Source: Hyaloperonospora brassicae (taxonomy: Eukaryota; Oomycota; Peronosporomycetes; Peronosporales; Peronosporaceae). From it: DNA of 64,000 bases. Of the stretch, positions 55,691 to 64,000 are shown one piece after another. Made by a program: the position numbers and the translations under genes. The notes beneath the pieces were generated by a model, which had not been told where the DNA came from, made no database searches, and saw nothing but the letters and a program-made list of their open reading frames with translations. Every line of letters begins with the position of its first letter. The first letter of the stretch is position 1. The stretch spans positions 62,001 through 126,000 of the forward strand of contig CANTFL010000394.1 in NCBI GenBank assembly GCA_947650285.1. Reading direction: 5' to 3'.

Positions 55691-56156
55691 TCGCCAGGAT
55701 GGAATCTGGGTCGAGCCTAGCATTCAAGCTCTGCATTAATGCATTTGTTAAGAAACAATTGAAGAATCAAGAAGTTAACGGTCAGGCCAAGCCGATCGAT
55801 AATATACGTATTGATTCAACTTGTGTCCCGGCGATTTCAAGTGTGCAACGAATTGATGAATACACCCGATCAAATGTGAAGATGGACCTTGGTCTTGCAT
55901 CTTACACCAGGGGAATGACGTGGATATTGGAAATACCACACCCCTGGAAAGTGAATCAAGCAAGCTAAATCGTTTGGCAAGATCAAGGTGTATCCATGAA
56001 TTAACTGTTTGTTCGCTTACCGTCGACTGATACTTCCGCTTGCACGATAGAGCAGAATTCGGTTGTGTGCAATCGAGCCAAAATACGAGACAACAATGCA
56101 TTCCTTCGTACAAAAACAAACTTCCATGTATGTACCAGATCCATTGAGCTGCTTAG

Positions 56157-56402
56157 TTGTCCTTGCTATTCTCTACCGTGTCTGCCTTCTCACCACTCTC
56201 CGTCGTCGGTGCCACTTCCGATGACTTTTCGTTGCTTGATTCCGGTGCTGAAGTGTCAATCATCGACACCACCCTTGCTCGTAAGGTAGGGTGCATGATC
56301 GACGAAAGCCAGAATCAAGAATATGTCGGTATAGGGGAAAACGCATACATGACAATTGGCCGCACGAAGATCAAGATTACATTGGACGGCTCACTAGTGT
56401 AA
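56157..56402 (+). pseudogene. pol: Element D aspartic protease, first half
   Basis: FSLLDSGAEVSIIDTTLARK has the DSGA catalytic loop followed by the typical strand. YVGIGENAYMTIGRTKIKIT is the flap region. TAA at 56400-56402 interrupts; the second half continues out of frame (DQVGQEAILGMGS, an ILG motif, near 56430-56465). Confidence 0.7.
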
Positions 56403-56677
56403 TAATTCGACGTATGGATCGGTGATCAAGTCGGTCAAGAGGCTATACTGGGTATGGGTTCATGGTTCCGGCAGGGATTCGCTTGTATCTAGCGGACGGA
56501 AATCTATGTCTACCCGATTAAGTCCGCATTGGTCTAGCAGGGCGTAAGCCACTTTATAGATCGACCATCCAAGCGATTAACCTAAATAATCAACACGTAA
56601 TGGTACGAGTTGTCAAACCGACAGAAGTGAGGATAGGGATGGCGCCACCAAGAGCTAAACTGTGAGTAAGACCAAAC

Positions 56678-57699
56678 GTGGAGTGGGTACCAACTGTGAG
56701 TACCGGGCCTGGCAGGACCAACTATCTACAGCTCACAAACCTATGTGATCGCGAGGTGAAATTACGCTGGGAAACTCCATTAGAGCTGTGGATGGTAGCG
56801 GACATGATACCCCGATCGCAGGGGTACGTGTCTGTGGAGTCGCGACGTTACAACGAGTGGCAGACATTAGCGTTCGAGGCTACAACTGATCGAGGAGAAG
56901 TCTCTCCCGCAACGTATGAAGGGCCATTGGTTGATCAGCAATCATATCCTACGCCGAGAAAAATTTTAAAACGCCAAGAAGTGAAGACAGAAAAAGAGGC
57001 TAACGACTGCAGTGCTGACAAGTTCAACCGGATCAAAACGTGATCGACGAGGATTTGATGCACTACATAGACGAGAGTGAAAGCAATGATTGCGCTATGA
57101 AGAGCGATCAGAGAGCGATCAAGGTACTTGTGACGGAACATACAAATGACGATACGCAAGACGATGAGCGTGTGCAAACCATGTCAAAGGAATCTAGCAC
57201 AGCGGTGATGCCGATCGTGACAGGGATAATCAATTGCGAGGAGGCTGATAGGGGGCAGAGACGATCCATCGATCAGCCAGACGCGATCTCTATCATGGAT
57301 GGTGATGGACAAAAACAGTCCAAAAATCAGTCTGACCAGATCGCGAGGGACACAGAATAGCAGTGTATGCAACCCAAGAAAGATGTATGTCTACCAACGA
57401 AAGTTTCTTCGTCGATCTCTACGACATAACGGTGCATGAGGGGTGATCAGTCACAAGATCGGCATGAGGATTCAAACCCTGAGGTAAAGATAATCGACGC
57501 AAAAGATATCGGGCGAGGTATCAGCGATTTGCTGCAAGGAGAGTCCCGCTGTAAGACAGATGGGAGTGCAATCAGAGAATGTAGGCTACTAGAAAAGTCC
57601 AATCGAATGGTGAAACGGAATGACGTCGTGGCGATCGGAGAAGAAAAGACGGGGGTGGAACCGCTTACCGAGTCGACGTACAGTAACGAAAGTGGATAG
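56678..57699 (+). pseudogene. Element D linker between protease and RT
   Basis: Open pieces 56678-57043, 57040-57360 and 57436-57699. The first reads TNLCDREVKLRWETPLELWM, a word order common in the segment before RT in this type of element. The rest is acidic/polar and decayed, with no enzymatic motif. Confidence 0.5.
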
Positions 57700-58900
57700 T
57701 TGTACGCTGAGGATGTTGAGCAGCACATGGCGATTCTACCGGAAGTTGTTACACCGACGGCCGATATATCTTCAGAAGACATTCAAATGTGTGACTCAGG
57801 GGAGTCACTGTCGAACGACCTAGATAAGTTGCGGCAGTTAATATGGGTAAATCGTCATCTATTAATCGGCCAAGGTGATATCCTGCCTTCTGCGGCTCGT
57901 AGAGCGGTCTGTGATATTAATGTCGGAGGCGCTAACCCGATCGCACAGAGATTGCGACCGGTCGCTCCCAAATTTTGCGAGAAGCTAGCTGATCTGATCA
58001 AAAGACTATTGACGGCGCAGATAATTTGCCCGTCCACGTCTCCGTGGGCATCATCGAGTGTGGTGATCGTTAAGAAGAATGGAGAAGTAATTCGATTATT
58101 CATCGACTATAGACGAGTGAATCAGCTGAAGAGATGATGGTTTAACCTATGCCTTTGATCAGCGACTTGCTGCAAGATATGGAAAAAAACATGTGGTACT
58201 GTTCCTTAGACATGTGGTACTGTTTCTTGGGTGGTGAAAATGACGGAGCGAGCCAGAGAAATTTTGACTTAATAACACCATCATGCCTGTTTGAATGGCT
58301 AAGGATGACGTTTAGATTGAAGAACGCACCGCAGATCTACCAACGACTGATCGACAATGCGTTATATGGATATTTGAAGATTGGTACACGTCTAACTAAG
58401 ATCACGTCGGTATCCATAGATCTTATCGACGTGTTTACCGACGGGGAACCGGATCTGACATGAAGACGTTGGTCCTTGGTCGAAGTTCATACATCTACGA
58501 TATACAGATACCGGCCCCGTCGTGTAAATCTATCTACCGCAGAGTGGAACGATTGTTAAACATGTGTAATCAATGATATTTATCGATCAGTCCGGCTAAG
58601 AGCTTCCGGGGACGACGCAAGGTAGACTACCTGGGCTATCAAGTGTCTTTGGCTGGATTAGAAGCGAATTCAAAGGATCTTGGATCATTGGTGAACATAC
58701 CATTTCCTCGCTTTTTACGTTCGATGCAATCGTTTCTGGGGAGCCTCAACTATTACAGTCGATTCATCGAGGACTTTTCAGTGTACGCCTCAGTACTGTA
58801 CGAATTACGAGAATCCGATTTCCATGAGATCCGTCGAGTGTATGACGACCCAAGGACTGTGGGGGTTGCGGGGCGAACTCGCTGTGTCATACTGCCCATG
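57700..58900 (+). pseudogene. pol: Element D reverse transcriptase, broken
   Basis: RRLRPVAPKFCEKLADLIKR-type start (QRLRPVAPKFCEKLADLIKR), WASSSVVIVKKNGEVIRLFI then DYRRVNQL; a stop at 58135. Next comes LKNAPQIYQRLIDNALYGYL (58318-58380). The catalytic box at about 58485-58500 reads YIYDIQIPA where E has YIDDILIPA, so an essential Asp is lost. DYLGYQVSLAGLEANSKDL and MQSFLGSLNYYSRFIEDF are the connection. It is inactive. Confidence 0.8.
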
Positions 58901-58903
58901 AAA

Positions 58904-59062
58904 GTGATCAAAAATTGCACCCAATCCCTGGTGATGATCAGAAATTGCATCCAATTGGTGGGGGCGATCAGAAATCACACACATTGTTGAGGGCGATAAG
59001 GAATCACACCCAATTGCTGGGGTCGATCAGGAATCACACCCAATCGCTGAGGGTGATCAGGA
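58904..59062 (+). repeat. 30-bp minisatellite, five copies, inside pol
   Basis: Units of the form GATCAGGAATCACACCCAAT plus about ten bases recur at 30, 30, 29 and 30 bp spacing (CCAAT word at 58921, 58951, changed at 58981, 59010, 59040). Element E lacks it at the corresponding place, so it expanded within this copy or sub-lineage. Confidence 0.85.
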
Positions 59063-59079
59063 TTTGTAGGGAAGGAGTC

Positions 59080-59330
59080 GCTGGGATAAAGCAAAGATTG
59101 CGTTCACTTTCTTGAAACAGAAAATAGCGACTACACTCATTTTGAAACACTTTGACCCGGATCGACCGCCGATGATTGTGGTGTACGCCAGCAAGTGGGC
59201 TGTGTCGGCGGCATTTCTGCAGAAACTTGAGGAGGTGTATGAACCGGTCAATTTTTTAAGCCGTACGTTGAAGCCCAACGAAGTTAAGTATGGCATGGTG
59301 GAGGAGGAGGTACTAGCATTGCTAAGGTAG
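59080..59330 (+). pseudogene. pol: Element D first RNase H fragment
   Basis: AKIAFTFLKQ-like start (frame-shifted), then HFDPDRPPMIVVYASKWAVS, VNFLSRTLKPNEVKYGMVEE and EVLALLR. The first catalytic Asp (VxxDAS) is replaced (VVYASKW); the Glu of the E(E/K)EVLAL helix is present. A stop closes it at 59328. Confidence 0.7.
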
Positions 59331-59402
59331 CTGGATATATGCTTTACCATGCTGGTGTTTCGTGAGATCACCGTGCTGACGCGTTATATAACCTTAGCTT
59401 GA

Positions 59403-60030
59403 TTGCTCCAATCTTCTAGTCTCAATGGGAGATTAGGAAGATGGGCTGCATTGTTATCAAACTGGACGCTGAAGATCCGTCGATATAAAAAGGGTGAAGA
59501 TGAGATACTGGGTATTCTGGCAGCGAGTATAACTTCTAGACAGGAAGTGGATGAGGTGTTGATCGCGATCGCGCCAAAGAAACAACCACGACAAACGATC
59601 AGTATGCCTCCACCTACGGTCGAAGAGGAAGATAATCTCTGGGTGGCTAGTTTTGATGGGTCCGCTAGAGTGAAGAGAAAGTGTGGAGCGTGCACCGCGA
59701 TCGTATGGAGATTAACAGGTTGGAAGGTTGTGGCTGTCGCATCTGAGTTCGTCCCTGTTCTAACGGTCAACGGGGCAGAGTATAGAGGACTACTTCTATG
59801 TTTTGATATGTTGACTGATCAGACCAGGGGATGAGTGATCATATGTGGAGATCCGAATTTAGTGATCAGGCAAATGCGTGGAGAGATCGATTGCAAGGCG
59901 CCAGGTATACAACTGCTGAGACATAAAGCGATTAAGAAACTACGATCCTGGCCAAAGCAGAATTAAGTACATGTGAAACGCGATTGGAACGCAAGCGCAG
60001 ATCGATTGGCAAGTGAAGCTCTGCGGAAAT
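59403..60030 (+). pseudogene. pol: Element D second, archaeal-type RNase H
   Basis: GRLGRWAALLSNWTLKIRRY leads into WVASFDGSARVKRKCGACTA (first Asp), VNGAEYRGLLLCFDML (Glu helix), then after a TGA at 59834: IICGDPNLVIRQMRGEIDC (third acidic residue) and ASADRLASEALRK (last Asp). All four acidic positions of an RNase H fold are readable, unlike in the first RNase H. A second RNase H of this type after the Gypsy one is known from plant Tat-lineage elements and has been reported from oomycetes. Confidence 0.78.
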
Positions 60031-60194
60031 AGAAAGGTGGGATAGTGATGGATGACCAAGATCGCCAAGATCCAGTGACTTTGAACCGGCTAGATGAGCT
60101 ACTTTTACCCCGCAAGACGAATCAAAGGGTGCGAGTAGCTGCGATTACCCGTGCTGCCGCACGACGACGCCATTCGCCACAAATTATGTAAGAA

Positions 60195-61197
60195 TTGATA
60201 GTTCAACAGATACGAATCGAGCGAATTAAACAATCGCAAGATGAAAAGAGTTGTAACTCTACTTTTAAGATCTATCTGACTGGGAATGCATCCACGATTA
60301 CATCAGCGGATGCAAAATCATGTGCCTTGATAGCACCGGACTATGAGGTCGATCAGGACGAAATGTTGCTCTTTTGTCCCAGATCAGCTACAAATTCAGA
60401 AGATCGCGTAGAGCTGGGCAGGTTGGCGATCTTGGAGCTATTGCAGCAGGAATTTTTACATTATTATCATACCAATTTTGAGGCCGGCCACCTGGGTATA
60501 GGTCGAACTTACCAGCGGGTCAGGGCGAAGTTTCACTGGAAAGACCTGTATCGAAGTTTGCCACGGTATGTGGGAAAGTGTGTGGATTGTGAAACAGGCA
60601 AAGGACGCTTCTGAAATCAAAGTGGCTCGCCCGGTAACATACAAGCTACATACCCCTATAAAATTTCCGGCGATGGATCATAATTTTTCTTTGCCGCGAT
60701 TGCTTAAAGGGAACACAGAGCTGTTGGCATGGGTCGATCTGTTCTATGGATATGTGGTTGCGATGGCGAGTGCGTCTCATACCGCCCACACGATCGCGGA
60801 TATTCACGGAGAATGTGTATTCAGAAGGTTTGGCGCGAGTGAAGCAATTCGTCACGATCGAGAGTTAGAATTCATGTCTGATTTCTTTCGGGCGTTTATT
60901 CGGATCGTGGAGCAGAAAAAGCAAGCTACTATGGCTTATAGACCACAAGCAAACGGCACAGCGGAGCGCATGGTACAGACAATAAATAGAGCGATCAAAA
61001 TGTATGTGTCGGACGTGAACCTGAAAAATTGGGAAGATTATGTCGAACGATTGACATACGCGATCAACAGCGCACATGATCGGATTCGCGGTGGGACCCC
61101 AATTTATTTGATTCACGGTTCGATCCCCCGATCGACTTTGGAAGCCACGTCACTTCTAGGAAGTACCGCGTCGCGAGATCTATATCCACGAAGATAA
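60195..61197 (+). pseudogene. pol: Element D integrase, nearly complete, one frame change
   Basis: HHCC finger at 60440-60600: HYYHTNFEAGHLGIGRTYQR then CVDCETGKG. A frame change near 60600 leads to the core (60568-61197): FPAMDHNFSLP with the first Asp, AIRHDRELEFMSDFFRAF with the second, and QANGTAERMVQTINRAI with the Glu. All three catalytic residues are present; only the phase change and the later stop break it. Confidence 0.85.
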
Positions 61198-61357
61198 CGT
61201 TATAGCATACAGCGCCAATACCAACGGGCGGGAGCGACGGTGAACATTCGACTGAAGGAAGCAATTTAAGATGGCGCTGATCAGCATAATCAGGATCGCG
61301 ATCTGCTTGCCATGTGCAGCGGATCGCAAGTCTGGCTATTTCTGGATCACGTAAAGG

Positions 61358-61850
61358 ATGGAACTCTTGGAAATTGGCGCATATGTGGCACGGACCGTTC
61401 GAGTGATTAATAATTACGAGGATCACGCTGAAACGTTGGAAATAGCAGGTACGCCCGACCATTTATTATCAGCGGTGCATGTGTCGAACCTGAAACTTGT
61501 TCGGACGAATTGGGATCGATCGATGGAACGATTGAGAGTAAAAGAAGCGGATCGAGTTGATTTTGACGAAGCTTTATTACCAGAAGACAGTTGGGTAAGC
61601 GATATGGAAGAAGACGAGTTCGAAGTGGATAAAATAGCGGACATATGATCAGGACGGCGGACACGTTATGGAAGGTTGCACCGACAGTTCAACGTCTATT
61701 GGAAATGATATGGAATCCGTCGTGGGTGGACGAAGCCGACTTGAACTGTGGTGTGTTGATACAAGAATGGGATCGTGATCGTATGCGGGAGAGTCGGTTT
61801 GAAGTGATGCAGTCGCATGAAGAGGGAAATGCGGGTGAGTGATGGTCAGG
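61358..61850 (+). pseudogene. pol: Element D integrase tail and chromodomain
   Basis: TPDHLLSAVHVSNLKLV (GPY/F-end region) and DFDEALLPEDSWVSDMEE, then VDKIADI, TGA at 61646-61648, and, in the same frame, SGRRTRYGRLHRQFNVYWK. After a frame change, NPSWVDEADLNCGVLIQEW and RFEVMQSHEEG follow. The order I..R..R....Y.VYWK....SWVDE is a chromodomain; element E has YLVQWK at that site. Confidence 0.7.
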
Positions 61851-62369
61851 TCGATGAATTGAGCTGAAATGCAAGGAGGTCGCATAGGAGAGTGGAAGGA
61901 TCACATACAGGGAGGTTGGATAAATTAGTGGAATGCGTTATATGTTGTCAGTATGACGATAGAAAATTTACAGGCCCGATATCGCGGGAGTCAAAGTCGA
62001 AAGGTGTTTTGATAGTTAGTTATCAGGATCTGTGAAACATTGATCGCAGACGATAGTGGACTGTAGGTGATCTGATCAAGGATGTATGGAGAGAAAAAGA
62101 GAATGGAGACAATTTCAACACAGACGAACGATGATTAAAAGAAAGGGGATATAATTGTTATTGAACGAGGAAAATGGCAACTATGGGACGATCACGAAAG
62201 TTCAATTTGCCGGAGATGCGGGTGATCAAAAATCCAGGATGTTTTGCGATCGCGGACCCATACGAATTACGCCACGGCTCAGCCAAATCAGCCAAAGACA
62301 AGTCAGTCATCAAATTCGGGATTTTGGTTGTTTTGCATCCCCATTCACGGTACCACACCCGCTTTTCTG

Positions 62370-64000
62370 ATGGTCGGGGAAATGCTTAAGAGGGGTCCAA
62401 CAGAATATCCAAGTCGCAATGCCCTTTGATCATTTCTTAAACAAAGAAACGAAGGACTTTTTTCCACAGAGGCCCAGATTGCGATAGTAATTGCCGACGC
62501 GCTTGGGAAAATGTGGCTAATTTAAGGGTCGCCTGACCTTGTCGACTTGACATGAAAAGTACCTGTGTTGATTTCTACAACGCCTGTCGGTGACGATCCT
62601 ATAATGCGCGATACGTTTATACTAACTCCTTGAACCACCCGGTTCTAAAAGGAGACCGGCTCGATCGGTCCATCGAGATTTCTCAAAGTTTTTGGCGGTA
62701 TAGTGTGGTTAGTTGCGCCGACTAAACCAACTGTAAAGCCCAGTGATCAGCCCGGAGTGTGGACGACTTCGGAACCTGGTATGCAGGGAACGGAAAGTAT
62801 TTTGGCGTAAAAAATGCTTGAACATGATATCCACTTCCGGCTTATCGACGCTGGTATATCTGACTCCGCGTAATGACCATAGGTTTACTTGAGAGGGTGA
62901 CCGGGTAACACGAGAGCTATACCCAGAAATCCACTGATATCCCGTAACACGTGTTGCTGGAAACGCGGCATATTGGCTGGGAGCCAACAGGGCGTTTACG
63001 TCCTCACGATCATCACTGGATATACGAATGCTGCTAGAAGATTTGCTCGATGGCTCGCATAGGATGTCGAGGTTGAAAACCTATAACTTCTTGGGAGAAT
63101 CAGAAGTAGTCGGAGAAGGAGCCTGCGAGTTGGAGCTGGATTCTTTAATGACGACCGTGCATGTAGATTAATTACGTCCAGTTGGAGTAGCAGCGGTTGA
63201 AGCACGTCGACAAAAATCAGATCGTGATCCTGAAAGCGCTACGCAGGTAGCGTCCTTGAAATAATTGGACGAATTCTTCGTTGTCGAGGACGAAGAGAAT
63301 TAATACTCTGGATTCGTCTGATCCTCCACCGATCCTGGCGACGCCTTCGGGGAGGGAACCGGAGCATCCTGAACCAGAGGGTGATTATCAGATACTTTTA
63401 GGCTTTCCCGGAGGGCACCGACCGAGATAGTTTGGTCGATCATCTCAGTTGATCCGATCGCTTGGACTTAGACAATCGCGCTGGCTCACCTAATTGCTCC
63501 GGAAAAGGCGATCGCGCGTGTGTTGCTATCGGTGCGTATACAGTGTACCGGGAAGACTCGGCGGTTTGCACTGACTCAGCTGATCGTTCGGGTTCATCCG
63601 CCGATGTCGGCTTGGCTGATCGAGCGGGTAGATCTTATCGGGTAAACGGAGCTGATCGCGGGGGCAACGTGTACTTTGTCGACTAGGTCAGCGGCGCCGG
63701 CTTGTCCGATTGATTGAGCAATCTTGACCTGCAGCTGAGGTCGTCCGCCTACGCCGAGTTGGATGATTGCGTGAGCGAAGTCGATCGCGTAGATGTCGAT
63801 ATGTTTTCGAGCGTACAGATCGCGTCGAGAATTTGGACGGGGTCAACGAAGACGAGGAGGCTCCTGAATCCTGAGAAAGATTGAATAGGAAACCAGATCA
63901 AAATATATCCGAGGAAGTTTACTGTCCGAAGACACTGAGCGTGAAAAAAACGCAAGCGGAACGCCGAGAGCTAGCTGAGCCAAATGATCCCGAAGCTTGT
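62370..64000 (-). pseudogene. Element D antisense ORF remnant, continues past the window
   Basis: Opposite to pol, beyond the chromodomain. From right to left: a Ser/Arg/Pro-rich stretch (about 63900-63100), then the frame 62987-62709 (ISGYSSRVTRSPSQVNLWSL, then VDIMFKHFLRQN), then, after decay, MIKGHCDLDILL (about 62420-62455). DNA words match element E 38460-38920 (GTGGATATC..TTCAAGCA, and CATTGCGACTTGGAT). Stops and frame changes are many. The start would lie right of the window, beside the 3' LTR. Confidence 0.45.

Larger units (their letters stand above)
52197..64000 (+). mobile_element. Element D: Ty3/Gypsy element with two RNase H domains, runs off the window
   Basis: 5' LTR (to 53349), primer-binding site, gag, protease, RT, RNase H, archaeal-type RNase H, integrase and chromodomain on the plus strand, then an antisense ORF on the minus strand; the 3' LTR lies outside. 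It is the same family as E. Nearly every domain is split by stops or frame changes. GATC-containing words (GATCGCGATC and the like) are far commoner here than in element A. Confidence 0.85.

Noticed and set aside
1..64000. CRISPR arrays, tRNA or rRNA genes, bacterial operons
   Set aside because: No regularly spaced direct repeats with unique spacers, no cloverleaf or rRNA core words seen. Gene content is eukaryotic and retrotransposon-dominated.

Overview
The window reads as repeat-rich DNA of a plant-pathogenic oomycete (Phytophthora / downy mildew type). The evidence is one well-preserved secreted effector gene of the RXLR-WY type (5975-7297, minus strand), surrounded by nested Ty3/Gypsy LTR retrotransposons of oomycete type. 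I see no housekeeping genes, rRNA, tRNA or CRISPR. The species cannot be fixed from the sequence.

Layout. 1-1197: an LTR copy of the D/E retrotransposon family. 1198-5974: no gene recognised. 5975-7297: RXLR effector. 7381-15358: element A (+), a complete Ty3/Gypsy element with 391/389-bp LTRs and a 5-bp target duplication, inserted 84 bp upstream of the effector start codon. 15364-18094: sparse, with one decayed gag-protease scrap. 18095-21496 and 25436-30081: two half-copies of family B (minus), overlapping in content and separated by a mosaic of an A-type LTR fragment, an unknown ORF, a foreign RT scrap and a FAR1/MULE transposase remnant. 30082-35679: AT-rich, holding a 2.2-kb DNA transposon-like unit with about 56-bp terminal inverted repeats (31590-33781). 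35680-44531: element E (minus, 5'-truncated, its integrase split by an LTR-like insertion). 44578-52196: element C (minus) with two 326-bp LTRs. 52197-64000: element D (+), same family as E, running off the right edge.

How the genes fit together. All elements keep the order gag, protease, RT, RNase H, integrase, chromodomain. D and E also have a second, archaeal-type RNase H after the first. Between the chromodomain and the 3' LTR, every family carries long open or decayed reading frames on the opposite strand (13230-14836 in A, 18853-20060 in B, 44940-46165 in C, 36547-39082 in E, about 62370-64000 in D). In A, B and C these antisense frames run across the chromodomain, so both strands appear to be coding there.

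A second signal is not a gene at all. The coding sequence of element A, and to a lesser extent of C, is packed with short perfect inverted repeats (arms of 7-12 bp, loops of 0-13 nt), often one every few dozen bases. One is a 24-bp perfect palindrome at 10654-10677. Most pol genes in the window are broken by stops and frameshifts. Only element A gag and its RT-RNase H frame, B1 gag, and the effector look close to intact. Identifications come from motifs read by eye; no alignment or search could be run.
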